From positions 38,790,134 through 38,854,133 of the forward strand of contig JANAVB010015600.1 of the NCBI GenBank assembly GCA_029216955.1: a stretch of DNA of 64,000 nucleotides. Direction: 5' to 3'. The notes under the pieces were generated by a model. That model searched no databases. It was given only the letters and a program-made list of their open reading frames with translations, and was not told the DNA's origin. This stretch comes from Iris pallida. Lineage: Eukaryota > Streptophyta > Magnoliopsida > Asparagales > Iridaceae. The first letter of the stretch is position 1. Each line of letters starts with the position of its first letter. Of the stretch, positions 10,766-22,365 are shown one piece after another. The position numbers were made by a program, and so were the translations under genes.

Positions 10766-10903
10766 CATAATTACATAGTAATTAAACCAAAAGTGTTCCA
10801 TCCAGAGAGATCTCTGGACTCTTCTTGTTCCAAAAGTGTTCCATAATTGCATAATAATTAACCAAAAGATTTCTGGATTCTTCTTGTTCAAAGAGCTCTC
10901 TGG
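10766..10903. repeat. Imperfect tandem duplication, period 76
   Basis: CATAATTACATAGTAATTAA at 10766 recurs in near-identical form at 10842. CTGGACTCTTCTTGTTC and its variant CTGGATTCTTCTTGTTC occupy the matching place in each unit. Confidence 0.65.
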
Positions 10904-10947
10904 ACTCGTTCGACTCTTCATCTTCCTCTTTCTTCCTCTCTCTCTCT

Positions 10948-10953
10948 ATGGAC

Positions 10954-10984
<31 letters not shown>

Positions 10985-11283
10985 CTTCTCTTCTTCTTCT
11001 TCTTCTCTCTCTCCCAATTAAATTCCCCACATATCCTCTCTCCCCACCTTCTCTCATATATACAGCTCTCTGGCCGTCGTCGAGAGACCCATCGGCGTCG
11101 ACAACTTCTGGATCAGCGCAAGTACCGGCGAGCCGCTCCGCCGACCAAGACTTCAACATGCTCCTCCGATCATCTTTGTCGAAATTCGCCCATGACAATG
11201 TTTCCCGGAGTGATTGGCCACTTGCAGCCGAGTCCGGAGTGATTGGCCACTTGCAGCCGAGTTTCGCTGATTTTTTGGTGTAG
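10948..11283 (+). other. Low-complexity ORF over a CTT repeat, doubtful
   Basis: A 111-codon frame starts with a poly-Ser and poly-Leu run made by a CTT microsatellite (about 10953-11006) and continues through a Ser/Ala-rich part. The CT-rich sequence before it resembles a plant 5' UTR. I recognise no domain. It contains a perfect 29-bp tandem duplication (11205-11233 and 11234-11262). It is unlikely to be a real gene, but a truncated host gene cannot be excluded. Confidence 0.2.
11205..11262. repeat. Perfect 29-bp tandem duplication
   Basis: Two units beginning CCGGAGTGATTGGCC lie head to tail. Because 29 is not a multiple of 3, the duplication shifts any frame across it. Confidence 0.9.
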
Positions 11284-11400
11284 GTAGGGAATGGAAAGAG
11301 GAGGGGGACAACACCCTATTTTTTTTCAGTGAAAATACACTCACATTGCAAACTCCATCTCCGTCCAAACGCTGCAAGTGTTACTTTCTGCAATCAAAAT

Positions 11401-14400
11401 TGTCACGACCCGATCCCAACTTGTTGGGTCGAACCGGATCATGTCCAGCCTGCACCGTTGTGAGACGGCGGCAGTAAGCTGTTTTATTGCAGGTAATCAC
11501 AACAACATCTAAACATTTGTCACAACATTTATATACGGGAACTTTAAAACTTTATTCAATATTTGAATAAATACAACTGGAAAGCAAAAGTGCTGAAAGG
11601 AAATACTGAATTCAAGTCTACAAAAAAATTCCAATAAAAGAAACTCGAATTAAAATGACATCTAGCTAGAATGGATGTCTCGTCAGCCTCAGGATCTGCG
11701 TCCTCCAAGGGGTCTCCGGAAACACAGCAGAATATGGTACTGGGTCATAGTAGCTATTGTGCTATAGCTCAGCAATCATCAATGACACCTAAAATATTGG
11801 GTCTCCAGTCAGGAGGGAGCAAGTACGAGTATATATCCAACATTTCAAATAATAATAGAAATTTGTAATTTTAAACAATTTGAAATACAATATTTTTCTA
11901 CAATTCTACACGGTAGAAAACAATGTGATTTGAGTAGATAATGACTATGACCGGCTTGGGTTGTACACTTGTATCCTAGCGATACGATATGGCTTATCAG
12001 TGTAAGAGGGGTAAGCTAATACATTCATTAATTATTTGGGGTATTGGTCATAGACACTACACTACTTTTCCAATTTCCCGCAGTCAATCAATCAATACTC
12101 TAGAAGAGAGTTCCGTGTAACAATGTGGTTTAAACATGCAAGATAACAATTACTAATTAAAATGCAGAATAATATAACCGTAACTTGCCTCGATTTGTAA
12201 GACTGGAGTAGGGGCAAGTTGGTACCGAGGAGGAAGTCAAGTTCGTCTTCGAGATCCTACAGTTGGAGAACTTGACTTAGAACCAATATTGTAGCCATTC
12301 TAGGTGTGCTAGTTACAATCTCTAGTAGTAGTGTCCTAGTCAGATTTTTAAGTTTTTAATTATTCTACCGGAAAACGCCTAACGTCGCAATTCTACGTTC
12401 GTTTATTATTTATTTAAAATAAGCCGGTTATTGATTAATTGGAAAAATGGCAATTACCGATTAATTTGGCAAAACTTGTATTTTGTAATATTATATATAA
12501 AACTACTATTTTTTGTAAAATGAGAAAACGAGAATTCTTGTTAAGTTACAAACTTGCAATTTTACTAATTTATTTACTGTGAGAAAACCTTATTAATTTT
12601 CTATATTAAAATAAATACTCATTTTAATAATCTACGCGTTTAAAGCCAAAACAATAACTCAGAAAATCAAGAAAAAGCTACGCTACACAATACAGGGTCG
12701 CAGCAAAGAAAATAGAAAATTGGGCTTATGCCCTTACACTTATTTACATAAATGAATTTTTAGGAAAAATAATAAATCTCGGGTGAATCCTGAACGCCGG
12801 AAAACGGTCCATTCAGCAGGCCGAAGCCCTGCACCAAAAATACTAAAAGCAGTACCCGAACTAAAAATAATAATAATTATAAATAAAGGATAATAATTAT
12901 ATGAGTCTCAGACTTGGTCCAAATGTCATATTATTGGCTGGCGCCTCAACGTACAGGAACCATGTAGCATTTGCGCTTCGCCAGGCTCATTCGACCTATA
13001 AGGTCGTCGCCTAAAAGGTGGTTCAGAAATCCATAAATCCGAAAGCCGACAAAACCAATATATAAACGTTTTGCAAAAGTCCGATTTTCAAGTCCCTGAT
13101 TTTATACGAAAATCCGTTTTAAAAATATTTCCAAAAAATTGGGCAGCATCTCCTCTATATCTGGGACAACCCAAAATTGGGAAAATGCGCAGACAACTCC
13201 AACAATTATCCCAAACCAGGGAAAACCCAAAATTAACTTCCAAAACTATTTTTACATGAAAATTAAATTCACAGAACCATTTCCGAAGCTAAATCGGAAA
13301 CCCAAAATAAAATCGAAAATCCCAAAATGAAGTCGGAACACCACAGCACCCAAAAATCCAGAATAACACATTTCGAAAAAATCCGAAATAACCACAGAAC
13401 ATCACAGAAACAATTTCGGAAACTCCGAAACCATTACGCCTACAAAACCGAATTCCCAGGAAGGAATCGAGGACCAATCTCATCATCGACTACGGAAACG
13501 GGGACGGGAATACGAAATATCTTGGGTTGCTCGGCTAGAGCTCTCAGATGATATAAAGAAAGAAAAGGAACTCGCGAACAGTGGATCGGCTCGGGACAGC
13601 GCCTCGCCGAGGTACGGCTGCGCTGGACAGCGGGATCCGGAGATCGGGGCACGGAAAAACACGGACAGCGGGTTTCGGAAACCCCGAGACAGCGCTGGAC
13701 AGCGCTTGTCGGATCAGCGAGGCGCGGGAGGCTCGCGGGAAGGTCCGGCGAAGGCCGGAGGGGGAGCGGCCCGGAGGTGGTCGGCCGCGGGCGGCTGGAC
13801 GAGCCGGGCGCGACGCTCGAGGAGATCGGGGCCGGTGCTAGGGCGCACGCATGGAGGGCGCGAGTCCCGATCGGGGCCGGACGGAGTTGCTGCCGGAAGT
13901 GGGCAGCCCAGGCGGAGCCGCGGGCGGCGCGGGGTTGTGGCGGTCGGGTGCCGGCGAAGTGGCCGGGGCTCGGGGCTCGAGTGCTCGGGTGTTTGGGAAA
14001 GGGGTTTGAGAGTAAAAATGTGGAAATGGGTTTTGAGAGAGAGTTGGTGAATGGGAATAAATGAGAGGGAGAGAAGAATAAGGTGGTGGGAGTAGTGCTG
14101 GTGATGGTATTATTAAGAAGGGGTGTGGGTGCAAACGTGTGGAGTAGAGAGAGTTTTGAGGAGAGGAAGTAGGGGAGTGTGGAGGAGCCGGTTTGCAGGA
14201 GGAAGATGGGGGCGCGTGTATGGCCTGGTCGTGGGGAGACCATGCCAAAGGTTTTATTAATAATTTTTTTTAATAACTAATAGATCAGGATTTAAAATAA
14301 AAGAATGGGATCGGATCAGGATTGGGTTTCGGGAAACTGGTCCAGGCTTGGTCTCGCAAACAAAAATCCCAATTATTATTTTAAAAATAATTTCGAACTC

Positions 14401-14476
14401 ATTATATAATATTAATAAATAGTAATAATATAATAATAAATTACAAATCCATTAAATCTAAAATCTGGGTTTCACA
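11401..14476 (-). repeat. 3' LTR of element B (left end)
   Basis: On the - strand the LTR runs from TGTGAAACCC (14476) to GGGTCGTGACA (11401), about 3076 bp. The adjacent interior carries the chromovirus 3' end motif TTTCGAGGACGAAATTTTC and a polypurine stretch AAGGAGGAAAGA. Bases 11401-12737 match 26363-27704, and the next part matches 62873-63930, which together form the partner LTR. A GC-rich block lies at 13560-13990. An inverted repeat CCCAACTTGTTGGG is at 11415-11428, near the LTR terminus. The 267-codon - strand frame at 13440-14243 lies wholly in the LTR and is treated as chance. Confidence 0.9.
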
Positions 14477-14520
14477 ATCTTTCCTCCTTAGAAAATTTCG
14501 TCCTCGAAATTCAAAGGGTA
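14477..14520 (-). promoter_or_regulatory. Polypurine tract and AGGA hairpin of element B
   Basis: On the element strand the order is AATTTCG-AGGA-CGAAATT (a 7-bp stem with an AGGA loop), then AAGGAGGAAAGAT, then the LTR start TGTG. The first part is the sequence commonly seen at the 3' end of Tekay-type chromoviruses. Confidence 0.7.
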
Positions 14521-17349
14521 CTGCTAGAGAAATGATCAAAATCTCTACATGTAGACCAAAGCTTCCTTTACTGTCTCTTAGTAATGTTGACAACCTCTAG
14601 ATAGTCTAATTTGATCAATTCATGCACTTCCTTCGAATCAACAGTCTTCCCTCCTTAGAAACACAGTCATAGCCCAAAATTAAAATTTTGCTTCTATTTC
14701 TGAATTGTCAGCCATCAGAATGGTTGTGCGAACTTACTCTTTGCATCCTTACCTATAATCTTCGGGTAGGATCTAAAATTCTTCATCTTGCTAGTCGATT
14801 CGATATCTACTAAGCGATGCAATTCCATATTGCCTGTAACGTACGCCCCATCAATTACTTGTACGTCATAATTACTAGCTCTTACCATCATCACCCTTGA
14901 TCCTCTACGGCTCCTCCCATCATGCCATAACTTATTTTCCCAAATCATAAAAATTCAAAATCATCACCTTCTTTCATTTACCAAATCCAATACCCAAGTA
15001 CTAATATGCTCCACTAATGATTCATTCCTAAATGAACCACAATTTATAATTCTCTCTAGACTAACTTGCTTTTGTGCCTTGCCATGCTACCCTTTGGTAC
15101 CCTTCGCTATCTAATCTCATTAGAATAAAATCGATCCCCTAAGTGTGCTTTTATCAGATTAATGCAATAAGGTTGCTAGGTGACTATCTAGGTTTTCCCC
15201 ACATATAACTATCAACCAACTTTATATAGCTGCAAAAATATATAACTGCCCACAAAAATATGCAACACCCTAAAAATGGAACCTTGAAAGGAATTGAGCC
15301 AATAGAGATTGATATGGTCCTAATAAGTTCTAGGAAAAATAAGTAGAATTTTATACGAAATCTTTTCTTTCTGGTTGTGACAAGAGATTTCTGGAAATGG
15401 AGACAACCGCTAGAAATGTAAATCCTCTAATCAGGCAAAAGTCAGAATGATTTGATGGTGCAAAAGACAACCATGGTATGAATATAGTCTGAATAATATT
15501 CAGAAACCAAATATGTTTGAAGTCACTTTGTCTTAAATTCATGCCTCGCCAGAGTGCACCTGACTGCAGTGAGTTTTTGACCCAATAACTTGAAAATTTT
15601 TAGGTTACCGAGTAATCTTTCTACTTTATCCATTTCATGGCTAAACAACATAGAAGATCAACATGGTACATTTAGGACATAGTCACAATAATATCCGAAA
15701 ACCTATGAACACCTGAAATCACTTCAACTTTAGAGTCTTTTGCCTCGCCAGTGCGCAATTGGCCGCAGTAAACTCGCAGTTTCCATAATTCAGACAATTG
15801 ACTATAACACAATGTGCGAAGTCATATTAGGTCACGGAATATTTTTCTAAACTTTGTCCATAAGAATTTCAAAGGAGTTTCCGAAAAATTTCAAACGAGT
15901 TCTAAGGTTCTAGTCATGATAGGAAAAGATGTTGATGTATGTTCTTCTAGTTTCAAGAAAATTTATCAGGATAAATATGTGTTCCAGTAGCTTTTGAGAT
16001 TTAGTAGATTTGATTTTGAAGAAATTGATCAAACTTGAGTATGACTAATTGAGTTGGACACATGATAGGGTAGAAGAATCAGAGCTTTGAGTTGAGTTGA
16101 AGAAGTCAATGAGAATATTCTCGACAAATCACTTAAAGGATACAGACGTTTACCAAAGTTATTTGAAGAAATAAATTTCTTATCCAAGGAAAGTTTTGAG
16201 AATGTGATGGATAAGTAGGGTTGACACAAAAGAAGTATGTCTTTATGGATTCAAGGAAGTCAGGTTAAAATGGTTTAGTAAAGCCAACAAGGGGATGGTT
16301 CAACAATTTAAAAGTTTTTTAATGATTTAAAGAAGATTTAATAATAGGATGGAATCAATTCTATGACCGTTCGTACTTCACGATACTCAAACATTGAGTT
16401 TAAAAGCTGTCTAGGCCTTGAATTGATCAAGAAGTTGCATAGAGAGAGTAGGGTTTCAGGTTGAGTGGAGGGGATCAAAATAAAATATTTGGAATAACCT
16501 AGGAGATAACAATCAGTATTGAAAGTATTCTTGAAAATATCTTTTAGGGAAATCATGAACTAACTAAGCTGAACCAATTCTTTTGGTAATAATTAACCTT
16601 GAGGCTTTATAGTTCCAAAAGAATTTGGTTCAGGATTAGTTCCGAGAAAGTCAATTAAAATGAGGTTAAGGCAAATGGTTGGATACGCTAGTCGTAGAAG
16701 TACTCGGATAGTTAAGGGTTTATTAGAATTAGAAACTGTAGATAGCAAACGAGTCTGGATTCCAAATAAAGATAGAGAAATAAGATTTGATCGACTAGTG
16801 GAGAAGTTTGAAAAATAGGTTTGCTGACGAAGAAGATTGAAGAGTTCTAATATTGGTCCATAAATAGCGAAAAAAATATAGATCCTAAGGGATGCTAAAA
16901 ATCTGTTAAAGATATAAAAATGAAATAATTCTCGAAAATCATGGGACGCTAAAAGATACAAAAATCTAGGAAATAAAATATGTAGTAACATATACCATCA
17001 TACAGTCGTCCTAAACTGGTTAAGGTCAAAATTCACTCCTTATGTCATTATCACTCCCAAATGTTATAAGTACCAACTAATATCTGAGTATTCCAAAATT
17101 CTATTCTTCCAATTCTTAATCACCAATATATCCTTGATAAATACCGCCTTACATACCTTCTCATTAAGATTACAATTTTTAGAAATTGTATCGTAGGGGA
17201 AAGACTTTGGGAAAGATATCTACCATAAAGGTGTAACCAAGAATTTTATTCATAATGGAGAATTACAGCAAGACTCTCATGATTATTCTAAGGACATCCT
17301 GTTACAACTTCTTATAACAATAGATAATGCTACTCAGCAGTTCTAGGTA
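14477..17349 (-). mobile_element. Non-coding interior of element B
   Basis: About 2.9 kb between the mini-Gag and the 3' LTR holds no protease, RT, RNase H or integrase motif in any frame. It begins, on the element strand, after the gag stop and ends at the polypurine tract. A degenerate tandem repeat of about 200 bp, marked by TGCCTCGCCAG at 15542 and 15741, lies at roughly 15470-15880. Confidence 0.7.
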
Positions 17350-17987
17350 CTAGTCTTCATGGCTCTGGCTCTTGTACGAGCATTCTCCAACTGCTTTATC
17401 TTCTTCTATGATCCTCGAGTCTGCATCATTCCTTTCTGCAATGGGTGTAGGAGGCAAGGTCTGTTCGATAGGAAGAGTGTCCCTAGGTTGCGGCGTAGCA
17501 GGTGTTGCTGAGATAGGTGCTCTGGTATGATGGAAAGATAAGGGGCAGTCCTTTACCCGATGTTCAGCAGATCCACATGCCAAACATTGTCCCAATCTCT
17601 TGCGACAACTATTGGCTAGATGACCAGGCCTCTTGCAGTAAGCACAAGCCAATAGCTTCTTACGACATGACTGCCGGGAAGTATAGTACTTGATGGGATC
17701 CAAATATCTTCTAGATTCAGGGGTATCCCTCCTAGGGTGAGGTTCCGCACCAACTCGGTTTAAAATAGCTAAGGCTACGTCATTGACATCCTTCATAACA
17801 TCTCTCGTAATATCAATCTGTTTCTGCTGGGCCTCGGCTTGGGCCTTCTGGGACTCCAGGATTCCTTGAAATAGGGCAACCATTTGGGAGGTGTCTGCTG
17901 GTACTGGTGGGGTGACAGGAGTAACTATCATAACAGGAGATGGTGAAGTTACCGTGGGCGGAATAGGTTCGGCTGTAGTATGAGCTG
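17350..17987 (-). pseudogene. gag: Element B mini-Gag, C-terminal part (split by element A)
   Basis: About 210 codons on the - strand end at 17350. The visible parts are a Pro/Thr-rich start, a coiled-coil-like Gln/Ala/Lys stretch (ESQKAQAEAQQKQ), a basic linker and two perfect zinc knuckles, CAYCKRPGHLANSC and CLACGSAEHRVKDC, then a Pro/Thr tail. A usual chromovirus capsid core of about 200 residues is missing between the coiled coil and the knuckles. The N-terminal part lies at 26195-26025. Counting the AGCTG target duplication once, the two parts are in the same frame, totalling about 267 codons without an internal stop. Likely role: RNA binding and packaging; this is inferred from the knuckles. 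Confidence 0.75.
17983..17987. repeat. Target-site duplication of element A, left
   Basis: AGCTG directly before the LTR end TGCCACG; its partner AGCTG is at 26025-26029. Confidence 0.92.
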
Positions 17988-19565
17988 TGCCACGCCCCGA
18001 TTCCGTAGAATCGATAGTCGTCCCCCGGGCGTGATGCCGTACGAACCTAAGTTGCGATCGCACAAGGCATAGTCATAAGGTTATCCAAAACACAACATCA
18101 AGTTAGAGTACGCAGAGAAATTGAATGACACATTTGAAATAGAAATAGACTTTTTTATTGATAATAAAAACTTTACATTGACTTCTTTACAATTATTGCC
18201 GTACGGGCTACAACATGACTCGACTTACAAAATGAACGCCGATGAGATAGTCATTCCATATATTACATCCCTTATTACAAGCAAAAACCATTACACATTT
18301 CCACCTGCGATCGAGGGAAGCCGAGCCGCCATCTATTCTTCTTTGTACTGAGTGCGGAGTCTTCAAAAGGATTTCAGAAACACAAGTCTTCACACGCGGA
18401 CGAGGCTTCAAAGGGTTCACTTCGCCTTGAGCTTTCAAGTGGCACGCCCTTCGTAGTTCGGGGTACCTGCGTGGAGAGCGAGGATCAGTACATTACACTT
18501 TGTACTGGTGCGTGGCAAGTTAAGTTCCAAGCTCTCATTTGGTTGATGAGTTTATATGACTTAGAGTATGAATGTTTCTAACCATCCTAATGAATTGCAA
18601 ACAAGCATATGACAAGCATAGTAAAATTTACGTTGAAACTTACCGACGGCGGACCGCGTCGCGCCTTTTGAAACTTACTATGTTCTTCCCTGTCAATTGT
18701 ATTCATTTACATTCCAAGTGCAACATTACGTGTGTTTGGTCACTGACATCACAAGCCATCCTGGACTATAGCTTTGTTAGCCGGGGCCCTTGCAGCGCAA
18801 GTAGCGAGCCCCGCTGCAAGTCCCCGCTTAACCCGTGCTATCATCCAGCATAGCTATACCGTGTTTCCTCCTAGGCCGAGTCGGTCCCGTGGCCCCGGGT
18901 AGTCGCTCGAGGAAACTCTCTCCTTATCGCCAAGTTGTCCAATGACCGAGTTAAGACATTATTCAGTTAAGGTGTAGCCTTCATTCTCTTTGAAACTTAA
19001 TCATTTTACCGTGCTCGTGCCCTTGCATTCATTCTTTCTTCCGCAACAACACTATTGATTTACTTAAGAAGGGGTCGAGAAGAGAAGGGTCAGCCACTCA
19101 CCTTGAGTTTACTTCGGCGAGAGAACTTGTTGGACGCGCTAGACGTCGCCTACGCGATTACCTGAAATCGCACAAGCAACCGATTAGAACACTGCATTAT
19201 TTAAGGAGTTCGATAGGAAATGCGAGTTCGAAATGCAAGCCATGAAAACCATCGAAAACATTCACAAAAACACATTTAGAAAACAAAACCAAAACCAACG
19301 CAAGCGGCATAAAAAGCAGAGCAACGGGAGGTCTCTCCCGACTCAGCCGCAGAGTCAATCCTCGAGGCGCAACCCGCTGAATATGGGACTTGGTTCTGAA
19401 GAAGACATTCCATAACGAGGAATGGATCTTAATTCAACCGTTCCCGTTCGATCGACTCGGTCGATCCCGACCTATCGGTCCCGACCGAATCGATAGCCAC
19501 AGTGTTCCTTTCTCGCGCACCCCGTGGACAGAGTACGGGGTACGATGTAGGGACGGGGCACTACA
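17988..19565 (-). repeat. 3' LTR of element A
   Basis: 1578 bp. On the element strand it starts TGTAGTGCCCCGTCCC and ends CGGGGCGTGGCA, where the usual TGACA end carries one change. A block at about 18735-18830 is homologous to part of the element N LTR. Confidence 0.92.
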
Positions 19566-19610
19566 CCATAACCAACTAAGAAAAAGTTTCATCCTCGAAA
19601 CTTAAAATAG
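19566..19610 (-). promoter_or_regulatory. Element A polypurine region and AGGA hairpin
   Basis: On the element strand AAGTTTCG-AGGA-TGAAACTT forms an 8-bp stem closed by a G-U pair, followed by TTTCTTAGTTGG and the LTR start. It closely matches the same region of element N. Confidence 0.65.
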
Positions 19611-19619
19611 AACCTACCT

Positions 19620-20070
19620 CTACGAGAACAATGAAGGGAACTTTTCCTTCATTTCTGACTCAAGCTCCCATGTCGACTCTTCGACCGAGTGGTTTCTCCA
19701 GAGGACGCAGACTAGAGGAATAGCACGGTTGCGGAGAAGTTTATCCTTGTGCTCCAAGATTTGTACCGGCTCTTCGACATATGACAAGTCCGCCTTCAGG
19801 TCCAGCTTCCCCAAATCCACAACATGGCTCGGATCATGCACGTACTTCCGTAATTGTGATACGTGGAAGACGTCATGTACCTCTAACAACGCAGGCGGCA
19901 AGGCAATTTGGTAAGCTACCGGGGCGACTCGCTTCAATATTTCGAACGGGCCAACAAATCTTGGGCTCAATTTCCCCTTCGTACCGAACCTGGAAACTCC
20001 ACGCATAGGCATCACCTTCAGGAATACATGGTCGCCTTCCGAGAACTCGAGGGGCGTCGGTACGTGTCGG
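19620..20070 (-). pseudogene. Element A integrase C-terminus and chromodomain
   Basis: The open part (20015-19620) begins [18 protein letters not shown], the GPF/Y-type integrase C-terminal module, with VGPFEIL and a conserved [13 protein letters not shown]. It ends with a chromodomain ([28 protein letters not shown]). In Tekay-type chromoviruses this module binds chromatin and directs integration to heterochromatin. One missing base near 20052 separates it from the catalytic core frame. Confidence 0.88.
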
Positions 20071-21468
20071 CATAGCTTTTCTGCCGGCTTTGTGCTATCT
20101 TCAATCTTTCTCGCATCAACTTGACCTTCTGTACAGTCTGCTCCACCAGCTCCGGACCAAGTATCTGCCGTTCTCCGACTTTATCCCAGCAAATGGGCGA
20201 TCTACACTTTCGGCCGTACAAGGCTTCATACGGCACCATTTGGATGCTGGACTGATAGCTGTTGTTGTATGCAAACTCGGCCAGCGGTAGATGGACGTCC
20301 CAACTTGACTTCAAGTCGATCGCACAGAGTCGTAACATGTCTTCGAGAATTTGGTTCACCCGCTCTGTTTGGCCGTCAGTCTGAGGATGATAAGCTGAGA
20401 TGAACTTCAACTTGGTCCCCAGTGCTGAATGTAGACTACTCCAGAAGCGCGCTACGAACCGTCCATCCCGATCCGAGACGATAGAAACTGGGACCCCGTG
20501 CAGCCGAACTATTTCATCAAGATATATCTGAGCAAGGCGGTCGACGCTCCAAGTAATTTTGGTGCGATAAAGTGCGCTGACTTGGTTAGTCGATCGACGA
20601 TGACCCAGACGGCGTCGTTTCCCCGCGGCATCCTCGGCAAGCCAACAACGAAGTCCATAGTGATGTGATCCCACTTCCACTCTGGAATGGCGAGGTTCTG
20701 TATCTTTCTGCCCGGTCGCTGGTGCTCGGCATTGACTTGCTGACAGGCCATACATTTTGACACAAAGAGCGCTACGTCCATCTTTATGCCGTGCCACCAA
20801 AAGACAACGTGGAGGTCCTTATACATCTTGGTGCTGCCAGGATGCAAGGAATATTTTGCATAGTGTGCCTCCGTCATTATCTCCTTTCTAAGTTCTACGT
20901 CGTCCGGTACGCATAGCCGTCCCTTCACGCGCAACACTCTCGACTCGTCCTCTGCAAAGTCAGACGCTTTTCCTGTCGATATCAGCTTCCGTATCTTCTC
21001 CAGGTAGGGGTCGTCCTTCTGTGTAGACTTGTTCCTCTCCAGTAGGCTCGGTTCCACCCGCAGTTGCGCTAGTTTCACGTCTCTGAAACGAACTCGGAGT
21101 TCAATGCCTATTCCTTCCAGGTCACGCAGCAGTCGATCGTTGATGCATAACGAAGCTAAGTACTTTCGGCTCAGCGCATCCGCTACCACATTTCCCTTGC
21201 CCGGCGTGTAGTCGATCAATAAGTCATAGTCTTTGATTAGTTCGAGCCATCGCCTCTGCCGCAAATTCAGTTCTTTCTGGGTGAAGAGATACTTGAGGCT
21301 TTTGTGGTCCATATAAATCCTGCACGCCACGCCATAGAGATAGTGACGCCACAGCTTCAACACAAACACAATCGCCGCCAATTCTAGGTCATGCGTGGGG
21401 TAGTTCTTCTCGTGCGGCTTCAACTGCCGGAAAGCAAAAGATATCACCTTATCCCGCTGTATGAGCAC
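20018..21468 (-). pseudogene. Element A RNase H (part) and integrase core, frameshifted
   Basis: From 21468 the frame reads the RNase H C-terminal part ([20 protein letters not shown], then DALSRKY). It continues through the integrase zinc-binding domain ([16 protein letters not shown]) and the first catalytic Asp in [11 protein letters not shown]. After a frame slip near 20560 it continues with the second Asp (VSDRDGRF) and the Glu (DGQTERVNQ). The catalytic D, D and E are all present. The second copy shows a 2-base deletion near 49080 that joins the two frames through about 40 unrelated codons, probably a sequencing error. Confidence 0.9.
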
Positions 21469-21504
21469 ACACCCTAAGCCCTGGCCAGAAGTATCGCTGA
21501 AGAT

Positions 21505-22365
21505 TTAAAATTCCTTCGTCCCTTCAGGAAGAGCAAGTATCGAGGCCGAAACGAGCCGTTGTTTGAGCTCCTGGAAGGAAGCTTTACAGTCGTCTGACCA
21601 CTTGAATGCGACTCCTTTCTGGGTGAGGCGAGTCAACGGCGATGCGATCTTCGCAAAGTCCTTCACGAAGCGTCGGTAGTATCCCGCCAAGCCTAGGAAG
21701 CTTCAAATTTCGCTAACTGACGCGGGCCGTTTCCAATCAGCAACTGCCTCGACTTTCTTCGGATCGATTGCGATGCCCGCGGCGGAGATAATTTGCCCAA
21801 GGAATAAGACGTTGTCCAACCAGAACTCGCACTTGCTCATCTTCGCATACAACTGATTCTCTCGAAGGGTTTGGAGTACCGTTCGCAGATGCTCTGCATG
21901 TTGCGCTCGATCCTTCCAGTAGACGAGGATGTCGTCGATGAAGACTACTACGAACTTGTCAACGAACGGACGGAACACCCGATACATTAGATCCATAAAG
22001 ACGGCAGGGGCGTTTGTCAGACCGAACGGCATTACCAAGAACTCGTAGTAGCCATAACGAGTGCGGAAGGCAGACTTCGGCACGTCATCTGGCTTGATTT
22101 TGAGTTGGTGATAACCCGATCGCAGATCAATCTTCGAAAACACGGTTGTACCTTGGAGCTGGTCGAACAAGTCGTCGATGCGGGGCATGGGGTATTTGTG
22201 TCGGACGGTGGCTTTATTCAATTCTTGATAGTCGATGCAGAGCCGCATCGATCCATCCTTCTTCTTCACGAATAGCACGGGCGCACCCCACGGCGAGACA
22301 CTCGGACGGATAAACCCTTTGTCGAGCAATTCCTGAAGTTGTGCCTTCAATTCTTTCAATTCTGC
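21505..22365 (-). pseudogene. Element A reverse transcriptase, with stops
   Basis: RT motifs occur in order: [51 protein letters not shown] and the catalytic [10 protein letters not shown]. The thumb follows, then LAGYYRRFVKDF and FKWSDDCKASFQEL of the connection region. A TGA at 21703 replaces a conserved Arg codon, a C-to-T change on the coding strand in a CGA context. A TAA near 21505 closes the frame before RNase H. One missing C near 22366 shifts the frame relative to the protease. Confidence 0.9.

Noticed and set aside
13440..14243. 267-codon - strand frame in the element B LTR, Pro/Ser-rich
   Set aside because: It lies wholly in an LTR over a GC-rich block with few stop codons, has no domain, and the matching part of the partner LTR does not keep it open.
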